DNA of 64,000 nucleotides, taken from CAIXSC01 sp046349915 (lineage in GTDB: Bacteria > Planctomycetota > Planctomycetia > Pirellulales > Pirellulaceae). Positions 28,505 to 37,359 of this stretch are shown here, piece by piece. The DNA lies in the NCBI GenBank assembly GCA_046349915.1, contig JAXMBL010000003.1, positions 1,054,001-1,118,000 of the forward strand. The letters run 5' to 3'. The stretch's first letter is position 1; the number at the start of each line of letters is the position of its first letter. The notes under the pieces were generated by a model that had not been told where the DNA came from, did no database searches, and saw nothing but the letters and a program-made list of their open reading frames with translations. The position numbers and the translations under genes were made by a program.

Positions 28505-29896
28505 ATGCGCAGCGATCGACGCCAATGGCTGAAGACGGCGGCGTGCGGATTTGGCGCCGTCGCGCTGACGGACTTGTTGCAGGCCGCATCCGAAGGGAAT
28601 GGTATTCCTCGACCGCATTTTCCTCCTCGAGCGAAGCGAGTGATCTTCCTGTTCATGCAAGGAGGTCCGTCGCAAATGGACCTCTTTGATCCCAAGGAAC
28701 TCATCCAGCGGAAGCATGGAGAGACGATTGAGTCGCCGTTAAGCAAGAATGTGCTGCAGGTGGGGACCGAGAAGTTCTTGGCGTTGGGGACGGCGATTCC
28801 CGTGCGTCCTCGGGGGCAATCAGGCGTTCCCATGTCAGACCTGTTGCCGCATCTCGCGGAGGTCGCCGACGATGTGTGTCTTCTGCGTGGGATGAATGCG
28901 GACAATCCTCAACACATGCCGGCCGAGCTGCAGTTGCACACCGGCGTTCAAAACGACGTTCGTCCTTCGATGGGCGCGTGGATCAGTTATGGATTGGGGA
29001 CGGAGAATCAAGACTTACCCAGTTTCATCACGATCAATCCACACGCCGACGTCAGGTATCACGGGGCGGCATGGTTGCCAGCCTCGCATCAAGGAACTCG
29101 ACTCGTCGCGCCGATCGACGACAAGACGCCTCCCATCGAGAACTTGCGCGACATCTCGGGTAATGAGGAAGCACAACGAAGTCGACTCGCGTTCGTCCAG
29201 CGTATGAATCGGCGATTGCTCGATCAGCGACCCGACGATTCAGCCATGCGCGGCATGATCGACTCGATGGAGTTAGCGTTCCGCATGCAGACCACAACAC
29301 CCGCGTTGATTGATTTGTCGCGAGAATCGCGCGAGACGCTGGAACTGTATGGAGTGGGTGGCAAGGAAACTGACCGCAATGCTCGTGCGTGCCTCTTGGC
29401 GCGGAAACTCAGCGAGTCAGGAGTACGGTTTGTGCAGGTCACCATGGGAGGGTGGGACCATCACGGGGATATTCGAGCCAATTTGCCGAGACTGTGCGCT
29501 CAAACCGATCAGCCTGCGGCGGCGCTGGTGAAGGATTTGAAGCGTCGCGGGTTGTTGGAGGACACGCTGGTGCTATGGTGCGGCGAGTTCGGACGTACTC
29601 CCTGGAGTCAGGATTTAAGCGGAACATCGCCTATCGAAAAGCATGGACGCGAGCATCAACCGGAGAGCTTTTGCGCGTGGATGGCGGGTGGCGGAGTGCG
29701 AGGTGGAATGACGTTCGGTGCGACCGACGATCTCGGGTATCGGGTCATTGAAGGACGAATTCACCTGCACGACTTGCACGCGACCATGCTCCACCTGCTG
29801 GGATTGGAACATACTCGCTTGACTTGGCGCCACATCGGACGTGACTATCGCCTGACCGACGTGCATGGCTCGGTGGTTAAGGAAATCCTCGCTTAA
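28505..29896 (+). CDS. DUF1501 protein, partner of the PSD1 gene
   Basis: A 463-residue protein. ATG 28505 follows GGAG and gives the usual Tat-like start (MRSDRRQWLKTAACGFGA); an in-frame ATG at 28466 would add 13 residues. Family marks are VIFLFMQGGPSQMDLFDPKE, LQLHTGVQNDVRPSMGAW, TMGGWDHHGDI and CGEFGRTPWSQ with a lengthened loop before GREHQPESF. The C-terminal strand ATMLHLLGLEH is present. The activity is unknown; the fold is that of alkaline phosphatases and sulfatases. Paired with the preceding PSD1 gene. Confidence 0.92.
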   Translation: MRSDRRQWLKTAACGFGAVALTDLLQAASEGNGIPRPHFPPRAKRVIFLFMQGGPSQMDLFDPKELIQRKHGETIESPLSKNVLQVGTEKFLALGTAIPVRPRGQSGVPMSDLLPHLAEVADDVCLLRGMNADNPQHMPAELQLHTGVQNDVRPSMGAWISYGLGTENQDLPSFITINPHADVRYHGAAWLPASHQGTRLVAPIDDKTPPIENLRDISGNEEAQRSRLAFVQRMNRRLLDQRPDDSAMRGMIDSMELAFRMQTTTPALIDLSRESRETLELYGVGGKETDRNARACLLARKLSESGVRFVQVTMGGWDHHGDIRANLPRLCAQTDQPAAALVKDLKRRGLLEDTLVLWCGEFGRTPWSQDLSGTSPIEKHGREHQPESFCAWMAGGGVRGGMTFGATDDLGYRVIEGRIHLHDLHATMLHLLGLEHTRLTWRHIGRDYRLTDVHGSVVKEILA

Positions 29897-29930
29897 AAGG
29901 CAGCCAATTGTCCCGTCCTGCGCTAAGGAG

Positions 29931-29963
29931 AAGGGAACACTGATCTTCGCTGATCTTCACTAA
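29931..29963. repeat. Decamer-type intergenic repeat, copy 2
   Basis: AAGGGAACACTGAT followed by CTTCGCTGAT and CTTCACTAAT: three near-identical 10-base units. It matches the copy at 22427-22460 and lies between two convergent DUF1501 genes. Confidence 0.6.
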
Positions 29964-30037
29964 TTGGGGTTGAGGGCGTGGTACGCGGCTGGTGCCACAG
30001 CGCGAGACCACATCAAGTTCTTCACAGCCGCAAAGCT

Positions 30038-31384
30038 CTAGATCAACTCATCGATCCTTCGACCCTTATCGACCAAATACTGTGGGCGGCCATTGTGGTC
30101 GACTAACGTTTGGCCGACGTCAATTCCAAGGAGATGATACAGAGTTGCGAGGACATCTTGAGTGCCAATGGGCTTGAAGCGAGCCGTCTCGCCGCGAGCA
30201 TTGGTCTCGCCGACGATGCATCCCATCTTGAGACCACCGCCGGCCACCAGAGCACAAGCAGCACTAGGCCAGTGTCCTCGACCGTCCGGAGTCACGTCAC
30301 CCACCTTGGGTTGTCGCCCAAATTCGCTCCAAATCACCACCGCCACATCGTCGGCCATTCCTCGTTCGTGCAGGTCGTTAATTAACGCTGCAACGGCCTG
30401 ATCGTAAATCGGCAGCTTCGCTCGCAGTAGCTTGAAGTTGCTCGCATGCGTGTCCCAACCTCCGGGATCGTTGATCCCACCGCCGATATTGACCGAGAAG
30501 CGAGCGGCGACCGAGACGATCGACACTCCGGCTTCGACCAAGCGTCTTGCTCGTAGAAAGTCCAATCCTTGTGCTCGTGGGTCGGTTCCCTCGCCGTAGG
30601 CTTGTCGCACGGACTCCGGTTCACGGCGTAAGTCAATGGCCTCGCGGATCAAAGGGGACCCGAGAATTTCGAGCGCTCGTTGAGTGTAGGTCTTTAGTGA
30701 CTCGCTGGAGTTTTCGAGGCGGTCGAGTGATTGGAGCAGGCCCCGACGATAAGGGAGTCGCTCCCGTAGTTCCTCGCTCAATTCCAGGTTCTGTTGTACT
30801 TGTCCGCCCAAGTTAACGGGCCGATGAGTCGGACCGAGATAAGCCGGTTCTTCGGGATCATCGTAAGAGGCGAGCAGTTTGTGGCTCGAAACGCTGACGT
30901 AAGGCGGCACTGGGCCATCGACACCCCGTAGCTTGCTGACGACACAGCCGATAGCCGGCCTTCGCGTGGAACCGATTTGGCCGGACGCAGCGGCATGAAT
31001 TCCAGTCAGCAATTCCGTGGGGTCATGATTCCCGCGAGTGCGAAGGCCGCGAATGATCGAGAACTTGTCGGCGATCTTCGCGTGCTGAGGCATGAGTTCG
31101 CAAACGTCGATCCCCGGCACGTTGGTAGGGATTGGGTAGAACTCGCCGCGATACTCGGCTGGCGCATCGGGCTTGAGATCGTACATGTCGATGTGACTGG
31201 CCCCACCCGGCAGGTAGACCATGATCACGGATTTGCGGCGCCCGTTTGGCGAAATGGCGCCAGCGGCTTGCATTTGAAGCAATTGGGGTAGGGCGAGGCC
31301 ACCCAGGCTGAGAGCGCCGATACGTAGGCAACCGCGTCGCGATGTGCGGTCGAATTGCGACGCCAGTGACGGGAATTCGTACAT
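30038..31384 (-). CDS. DUF1501 protein, divergent member
   Basis: A 448-residue protein starting at MYEFPSLASQFDRTSRRGC; a start at 31414 would add ten residues before the Tat-like TSRRGCLRIGAL. Family marks are VIMVYLPGGASHIDMYDLKP, AASGQIGSTRRPAIGCVVS and WSEFGRQPKVGD, followed by DGRGHWPSA. These replace the GRTP and GRDH of the other four copies. The C-terminus has VLATLYHLLGID. It lies 100 bases downstream of another DUF1501 gene on the same strand, so a PSD1 gene is followed by two different DUF1501 genes. The changed motif may mean changed metal binding or substrate. Confidence 0.9.
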   Translation of the reverse strand: MYEFPSLASQFDRTSRRGCLRIGALSLGGLALPQLLQMQAAGAISPNGRRKSVIMVYLPGGASHIDMYDLKPDAPAEYRGEFYPIPTNVPGIDVCELMPQHAKIADKFSIIRGLRTRGNHDPTELLTGIHAAASGQIGSTRRPAIGCVVSKLRGVDGPVPPYVSVSSHKLLASYDDPEEPAYLGPTHRPVNLGGQVQQNLELSEELRERLPYRRGLLQSLDRLENSSESLKTYTQRALEILGSPLIREAIDLRREPESVRQAYGEGTDPRAQGLDFLRARRLVEAGVSIVSVAARFSVNIGGGINDPGGWDTHASNFKLLRAKLPIYDQAVAALINDLHERGMADDVAVVIWSEFGRQPKVGDVTPDGRGHWPSAACALVAGGGLKMGCIVGETNARGETARFKPIGTQDVLATLYHLLGIDVGQTLVDHNGRPQYLVDKGRRIDELI

Positions 31385-31484
31385 CCGGTAGAGCCCTACT
31401 GCTGCGTGGATCAAGCCATCCGATCACTCAATACGGACGGTTAGTGTGAGCGAGACATTACTGAACTACAAGCGGGACTGATTC

Positions 31485-32909
31485 TCAAGCGAGCAAACCC
31501 TTGACGACATTGCCCGCGATGCCGGTCAGACGCATGTCGAGTCCTTGGACTCGGTGGGTGAGCTTGGTGTGGTCGAATCCAAGCAAGTGGAGCAGGGTGG
31601 CGTTCAGATCGTTGACGTGTACGGGGTCGGCCACAACGTTGAATCCTAAGTCGTCGGTTGCTCCATGGACATGTCCCGCCTTCACACCGCCGCCTGCTAG
31701 CCAGAACGAGAAGCAGCGATTGTGATGGTCGCGTCCATCATTGCCGCCTTGCACCATGGGCGTGCGACCGAATTCGCCGCCCCAGACGACCAACGTGTCT
31801 TGCAACAGCCCACGCTGTTTCAGGTCACTGACCAAAGCCGCGCTCGCTTGATCGGTATCCTGAGCGTTCTTTTTTACGCCATTGGTCAGGTTGCCATGAT
31901 GGTCCCAGGCCTCATGGAACAATTGGACGAAACGCACGCCTCGTTCCACCATGCGTCTCGCCAGCAAGCAGTTTCTGGCGTAAGTCGACTGCTTGATGTC
32001 CTTAATGCCATAGGCATCGAGGACTTGTTGAGGTTCGTCGGCAAGATCCATCAGCTTGGGAGCGCTCGACTGAAGACGATACGCCATCTCGTAGCTTTGG
32101 ATACGTGCGAGGATATCGGGGTCGCCGACGGCTCGGTGTGCCTCGGAGTTCAATTGCTGGATAGCGTCGAGGGACGCTCGTTGAGCGGCCGCATCGATAC
32201 CGCGCGGGTTCGAGAGATAAAGCACGGGATCGCCCTCGCTGCGAAACGAGACGCCGCCGTACACATTCGGCAAGAAGCCTGCCCCGTAGTTGCTCGCGCC
32301 GCCACTCGTTCCCTTGGCACTCGTTAGCACCACGTAACCTGGCAGATCCTCACTCTCGCTGCCCAGCCCGTATAGCGTCCAAGCGCCAAAGCTGGGGCGG
32401 CCGAAGTTCTGGCTGCCCGTGTTCATCAAGATCTGTGCGGGTGCGTGGTTCACCGCGTCGGTCTGCATCGAGCGGATGAGACATAAATCGTCCGCGATTT
32501 CTCCCAGTTTGGGCAGGACTTCACTCAACTCCATGCCGCACGCGCCACGCTTGACGAACTTGAACTTGGGCCCGAGAAGCGCCGAGTTGGGCTTGATGAA
32601 CGCGGCGCGATAGTCCTTGAGCAACTCCGCGGGCGGTAGCTGGCCGTTGCGTTTCTCGAGTTCTGGTTTGGGGTCATACAATTCCAGGTGGCTAGGTGCG
32701 CCCGCATGGAACAGATAGATCACGCGTTTGGCTTTTCCCTCGAAGTGAGGCGAACGCGGCGCCAACGGATTTGACGCCGCCGCTTGAGCGTCTCTTGCCA
32801 AAAGGGAGTGCAGGGCGGCGGCGCCCAATCCAAGTCCGCAGTCGCGCAGAAACCAGCGACGCGCGAGCGGTTGCGAGTCTGACGAAACAAGTGGATGTTG
32901 GCGATTCAT
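31485..32909 (-). CDS. DUF1501 protein
   Basis: A 474-residue protein with a Tat-like N-terminus (LARRWFLRDCGLGLGAAAL). Family marks are VIYLFHAGAPSHLELYDPKP, ILMNTGSQNFGRPSFGAW, LFHEAWDHHGNL and GGEFGRTPMVQGGNDGRDHH, with LHLLGFDHTKLTHR at the end. It lies 65 bases downstream of the PSD1 gene at 32975 and 100 bases upstream of the second DUF1501 gene, so the three look like one transcription unit. Enzymatic role unknown. Confidence 0.92.
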   Translation of the reverse strand: MNRQHPLVSSDSQPLARRWFLRDCGLGLGAAALHSLLARDAQAAASNPLAPRSPHFEGKAKRVIYLFHAGAPSHLELYDPKPELEKRNGQLPPAELLKDYRAAFIKPNSALLGPKFKFVKRGACGMELSEVLPKLGEIADDLCLIRSMQTDAVNHAPAQILMNTGSQNFGRPSFGAWTLYGLGSESEDLPGYVVLTSAKGTSGGASNYGAGFLPNVYGGVSFRSEGDPVLYLSNPRGIDAAAQRASLDAIQQLNSEAHRAVGDPDILARIQSYEMAYRLQSSAPKLMDLADEPQQVLDAYGIKDIKQSTYARNCLLARRMVERGVRFVQLFHEAWDHHGNLTNGVKKNAQDTDQASAALVSDLKQRGLLQDTLVVWGGEFGRTPMVQGGNDGRDHHNRCFSFWLAGGGVKAGHVHGATDDLGFNVVADPVHVNDLNATLLHLLGFDHTKLTHRVQGLDMRLTGIAGNVVKGLLA

Positions 32910-32974
32910 GGAGGCTTCCTTCGCGGCGGAGAACGACTCGTTCGGACGGGCGAGTTGAATGTGGGGTGAGTCTG

Positions 32975-35900
32975 TCAGTTTTTGGCAATGGTCTCGTCGA
33001 GGTTAAGGAGCACGCGAGCCACGATCGTCCAGGCGGCGATTTCATTCGGCGTCGCGTCGGCGGGAATCATTGCCGGTTTGGTGTACGTGGAAAATGCGAC
33101 GTCAGACGCCTTTAATTCGCGTTTCTTCAACCGCTCACGTTGGCTGCGTAGCAGATTCAGCAGAGTGGTTCGTTCCACCGTGTTGGGCAATCGGCTGACA
33201 CATAATCGGAATGCGTAGTCGATGCGAGCGTTATCGTCGGCGAGAGGTTCGTTGAGCACGCGCAGGGCCATCGCCTGTGCGGCTTCGACGAAAATGGGTT
33301 CGTTGAGCGCTACCAATGCTGCCAGCGGTGAATTGGAGCGAGGGCGTCGAGCGCAAGCGGTGTCGCCCGTGGGGGCGTCGAACACGATCAAGGATGGGTC
33401 GGGCATCGAACGCTTGCGAAACACATACAACGCTCGACTGTATCGCGTCGCGTCCTCGGCAGGCTTCCAATACGTTGGCTTGAAGAAATTAAAGTCGAGT
33501 ACATTTTGGGGAACTGGCGGAAATATACTGGGACCGCCGAATTTGTCAGACAACAGTCCCGAAGCGGCTAGTGCGATGTCACGGACCACTTCCGAGTCGA
33601 CGCGGAAACGCGGGCCGCGAGCGAGTAATCGGTTTCGTGGATCGCGTTCCAGGATCGCAGGCGAGACGTGCGAGCTCTGCTGATAAGTTTTGGAGGCGAC
33701 CAGCGTACGAATGAGCCGCTTTTGGCTCCAGCCATGGTCCATGAAGTCGACGGCGAGCCAGTCGAGCAACTCGCGATGCGAAGGCTCGGGAGAGCGAGTT
33801 CCAAAGTCCTCGGCTGTTTCGACCAAGCCGATGCCGAACAATGCTTGCCAGATACGGTTTACCGCGACCCGAGCGGTCAACGGTGAGCGACGATCGGCGA
33901 GCCAGCGGGCGAACGCCAGTCGATCTGGCGGCAGATTCGCGGGCAGCGAGTGGAGCGAGGCGGGAACGTGGGGAGTTATCGGTTCACGAGCCTGATTCCA
34001 CACGCCTCGTTCCAGACGATGTGTGGGACGCGCGTCGACAGCGGGACGTTCCGCCAAATGTAAGACGGACGTCTTCGCTTCTGGAAAATCAACCCACAGT
34101 TTATCCGCCTCCTCGCGCAGCGACTTGAATTCAGGAGTCGCTCGACGCCATGCGTCGAAGATGGATTGGTTCTGCTGATCCGTTCTCTGCTTGGCTTCGG
34201 TGCGCAGCGCCAGCAAGGCGGCATAGGGCGTTTCGGTCGCACGTGGGTCAGGCGACTGAGTCAGTGAAACGCGAAAACGTCCCACCTGCGTATTGCGAGG
34301 GCCGTTGTCGTCGCCCCCGTGATTCGTCACGAGAGCGACCTTGAGTTTTGTCCCCGGTGGAAGCGTTACGGGCGATTCGAATTTCGCGACCGCGACCGAC
34401 TCGGTATTTCGTCGCCCACGCCCACGATCCGCTCGCCACGCGGTTTTGTCGTCGCCATCGACCAAGAACGAGACGGGGCCGCGGAGACGCTGGTTCTCTT
34501 TGTCGCGAGATTTGTTTTCCCAGTCCGATTCCATGCCAGCCACCGGCTCCGAGAAATCAGCCGTAGCGTCCGTCAGTTTGAGCTTTTCCCATTTGTCGCC
34601 ATCTGGGCGTTTCACTTCGACCACAAGTTCCGTGATGGCCCAAGTGCCGAGATAACTACGGCCGGGACCGCCGTAGGGGAGATCGCCGTGTGTGAGGACT
34701 TCGAGTCGAATGCCGGTCACGTTCTCCCATTGGGGAGTCGCGAAGAAGTGAACGTCGCCGGAAATAGTACGGTGTCCCAGGGTCAGCACGCTGTGATCCG
34801 CGAGCACCGTGGGATGATTGAGTTCCGACGATGAGTGAGTGTCTTCAGGCTCCACCACGGTCCAAGCAACTCGGCCATCGCGGGCTTGTTCCGCCGCTTC
34901 CCAGTCGTTTAGTTTCTTTTGCCAGTCGGGAGTTTGTTTGCGGAGTTTGTCGTCGACGGCTGCAAGACCGTCGCGGATCTTCTTGATCGTCGCCAGTTGC
35001 TCGTCGGAGTAGACCCAAGATTGAGCTTCGTAGGTGTTGTTGAGAAAGGCGAAGAGACCGTAGTACTCGTTGTGCGAGATGGGATCGAACTTGTGTGTGT
35101 GGCATTGAGCGCACTTGAGCGACAGGCCCAGAATCCCCGAGCCGATCGCATCCATGCGGTCGAACATCGACTCCATCCGCCATTCCTCGGGCACGATGGC
35201 GCCTTCTTCATTGATCATGCTGTTGCGAAGATAGCCAGTCGCCACGACTTGTCGCTGAGCGCGATCGGGCAATAGATCTCCAGCAATCTGTTCGACCACG
35301 AACTGATCGTAGGGGAGGTCCTTGTTAAGCGACTCGATGACCCAGTCGCGCCACGCCCACTGGTCGCGAGGTAGATCCTTCTCGAATCCATTGCTGTCCG
35401 AGTAGCGAGCCGCATCGAGCCAATGACGAGCCCACTTCTCACCGAAGCGACGATCTTGCAACAACTTGTCGGCAAGTTCCGCGGCCGCGGTGGACAAGCC
35501 TTTCGCCGCGGTCGCTTGAATGAATGCATCGAGCGCCTGGGGAGAAGGCGGTAGGCCGATTAGGTCGAGGTGGAGACGTCGGCACAAGATCTCGGGCGCG
35601 GCGGGGGGAGCCGGAGCGAGCGATTCTTGTTGGAGTTTTTGTAGGACGAAGGCGTCGATGGCATTCGACGCAAGTTCACCCTGGGGAGTCTTGATCTGCG
35701 GGACGGGCGCTTGAACCGGAGGCGAAAAGGCCCAATGCCCCGAGTAAGTCGCTCCCTCTTGAATCCAACGCCGCAGCTTTTCGATCTCGAGCGGCTTCAG
35801 TGCTTTCTTTTCCTGGGGAGGCGGCATCACGAGATCGGGATCTTGGGAGAGGATTCTCGCGAGTATCGCGCTCTTCTCAGGTTGGCCCGGCGCGATGGCC

Positions 35901-36127
35901 GCCCCTGCCGTCTCGCCGCCACGAAGGGCCGCTTCTCGGTCATCAAGTCTCAAGCCGCCTTGGCGAGCGGCTTCATCTCGGCCGTGGCAATGGTAGCAAT
36001 GCTCGGCCAAAATCGGTTGGATATCGCGGTTGAACTCGATGGAGTCCTTGGCGATGGAGTCCTTGGCGAAGGTGGGAATACAAAGGGCGAGCCAGAGCCA
36101 GGCGAGGGCGATGGAGGTGCGTTTCAT
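32975..36127 (-). CDS. PSD1 family protein with discoidin-like insert
   Basis: A 1050-residue secreted protein starting at MKRTSIALAWLWLALCIPTF. Just after the signal peptide is a duplicated KDSI-AKDSI from a 15-base direct repeat. CYHCH at 44-48 is the PSCyt1 heme motif. DUF1549 has ARHWLDAARYSDSNG and a second CxxCH in CAQCHTHKFDPIS. Residues about 425-640 are an inserted all-beta region (VRIDG-type strands, GDDKTAWRADRGRG and an N-terminal SGDVHFFATP), similar to F5/8-type C (discoidin) carbohydrate-binding domains. DUF1553 follows (ARVAVNRIWQALFGIG). It heads a unit with two DUF1501 genes. Biochemical role unknown. Confidence 0.92.
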   Translation of the reverse strand: MKRTSIALAWLWLALCIPTFAKDSIAKDSIEFNRDIQPILAEHCYHCHGRDEAARQGGLRLDDREAALRGGETAGAAIAPGQPEKSAILARILSQDPDLVMPPPQEKKALKPLEIEKLRRWIQEGATYSGHWAFSPPVQAPVPQIKTPQGELASNAIDAFVLQKLQQESLAPAPPAAPEILCRRLHLDLIGLPPSPQALDAFIQATAAKGLSTAAAELADKLLQDRRFGEKWARHWLDAARYSDSNGFEKDLPRDQWAWRDWVIESLNKDLPYDQFVVEQIAGDLLPDRAQRQVVATGYLRNSMINEEGAIVPEEWRMESMFDRMDAIGSGILGLSLKCAQCHTHKFDPISHNEYYGLFAFLNNTYEAQSWVYSDEQLATIKKIRDGLAAVDDKLRKQTPDWQKKLNDWEAAEQARDGRVAWTVVEPEDTHSSSELNHPTVLADHSVLTLGHRTISGDVHFFATPQWENVTGIRLEVLTHGDLPYGGPGRSYLGTWAITELVVEVKRPDGDKWEKLKLTDATADFSEPVAGMESDWENKSRDKENQRLRGPVSFLVDGDDKTAWRADRGRGRRNTESVAVAKFESPVTLPPGTKLKVALVTNHGGDDNGPRNTQVGRFRVSLTQSPDPRATETPYAALLALRTEAKQRTDQQNQSIFDAWRRATPEFKSLREEADKLWVDFPEAKTSVLHLAERPAVDARPTHRLERGVWNQAREPITPHVPASLHSLPANLPPDRLAFARWLADRRSPLTARVAVNRIWQALFGIGLVETAEDFGTRSPEPSHRELLDWLAVDFMDHGWSQKRLIRTLVASKTYQQSSHVSPAILERDPRNRLLARGPRFRVDSEVVRDIALAASGLLSDKFGGPSIFPPVPQNVLDFNFFKPTYWKPAEDATRYSRALYVFRKRSMPDPSLIVFDAPTGDTACARRPRSNSPLAALVALNEPIFVEAAQAMALRVLNEPLADDNARIDYAFRLCVSRLPNTVERTTLLNLLRSQRERLKKRELKASDVAFSTYTKPAMIPADATPNEIAAWTIVARVLLNLDETIAKN

Positions 36128-36267
36128 GCCCTCTATTTTCGATGGAATCGGTCTGCAATGCAACTAAGGCGGGCGCTTCGTGGGGCGAGCGGCGCGAGTG
36201 ACTCGTGGGTAGCTTGGACGAGTATTCTCGATTGCCTATCGGTAACACAGATATTCAAGTCGGTGCA

Positions 36268-37257
36268 CTATTTCTTCGTTACGACTTTCGGCTGACGCCA
36301 ATACAACCACTTCCGTTCACCATCCCAGGGGTGGTCCTTCAAAAAAGTACGCAGCGTCAGGGCCATTCCCGTAGGAAGGAATTCGGCGAAAGTCCAGCCA
36401 TTGGTGCACACCGTGTTGTCTGCCACCATCGCGCTCGCCATCAGATTCACCACATGTGCTCCATGGTGTAGCCCCAACGTCCAATCATGCACATGCCCAT
36501 GAATGTGCGCCTTGAACTGTAGACGCTTCAGCAGCTCAGGCCAGAATTGCTCAGTATCTTCAATGCCTCCTGGATAATGGATCGGGTCTCCGCCCAGACG
36601 GGGATTGTGGTGAGCGACAATTACGGTGGGCTTTTCCCGTTGAGCATCAACGGTGTCAAGCAGCCAATCAATCTGGTCCTCGCCGAGACGCCCAGGCGCC
36701 GCAGGCGTCTCTTTAAGTGAATCGAGCAGAACGAGTCGTACATGAGACAACTCGATCACGCCGTTGTGCCGATACTCCTTCAGGCGACTCGCACTCGCCA
36801 GATGGGGAAAGGCTCGACGAAACTCCTCCCGATTGTCGTGATTTCCCAGGGTAAGGTGAAGGTTCTGGCCCGATTCAACGAGTGGTGCGATTCGCTTTGC
36901 GAATGCCTGATAGTCGCCCGCAGTTCCCACGGACATGGCCAGATCGCCGTTGATGATCACAGCAGCCGGATTCTTGGGAAGCGCAAGGATGGCTTCGACC
37001 GCTTTTGTGAGATTGGTAGGATGGAGGTGGTCCGGTCCGTGCTGTTCGCCGATGTGAGTATCGTTGAGAAACACGACCTGATCACTCGTGACACGCGCAT
37101 TCGTGCCAAGGTCGCCCGAGGTCGGTTTGGCGGGTTGCTCATGCGCCTGGGCCGCTTGGAAAGCAGTAAAACTCGACGCGCCCGCAACTGTGAGACCTGC
37201 GGTCGCCGCACCTAAGAATTGCCGACGTGTGGAATGATTCACGATAGGTCTCTCCAT
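36268..37257 (-). CDS. Tat-exported metallophosphoesterase (calcineurin-like)
   Basis: A 329-residue protein with a clear Tat signal (STRRQFLGAATAGLTVAG). The five metallophosphatase motifs are present in order: LNDTHIGE (D-x-H), INGDLAM (GD), LTLGNHDNREEF (GNHD), IVAHHNPRL (second His) and IHGHVHDW (GHxH). It should hydrolyse a phosphomonoester or phosphodiester with two metal ions outside the cytoplasm. The substrate cannot be told. It lies between a PQQ propeller gene and the PSD1 unit, all on the minus strand. Confidence 0.9.
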   Translation of the reverse strand: MERPIVNHSTRRQFLGAATAGLTVAGASSFTAFQAAQAHEQPAKPTSGDLGTNARVTSDQVVFLNDTHIGEQHGPDHLHPTNLTKAVEAILALPKNPAAVIINGDLAMSVGTAGDYQAFAKRIAPLVESGQNLHLTLGNHDNREEFRRAFPHLASASRLKEYRHNGVIELSHVRLVLLDSLKETPAAPGRLGEDQIDWLLDTVDAQREKPTVIVAHHNPRLGGDPIHYPGGIEDTEQFWPELLKRLQFKAHIHGHVHDWTLGLHHGAHVVNLMASAMVADNTVCTNGWTFAEFLPTGMALTLRTFLKDHPWDGERKWLYWRQPKVVTKK

Positions 37258-37359
37258 GCATGCCTTAAGTTAAACGTGAGACGCTGATGTTCGTTCAGGC
37301 AATCCTCACTGAGGAACGTCGAGCGTCTCGAATAGTGCTGCGAATTGCACGTCGTTAAG

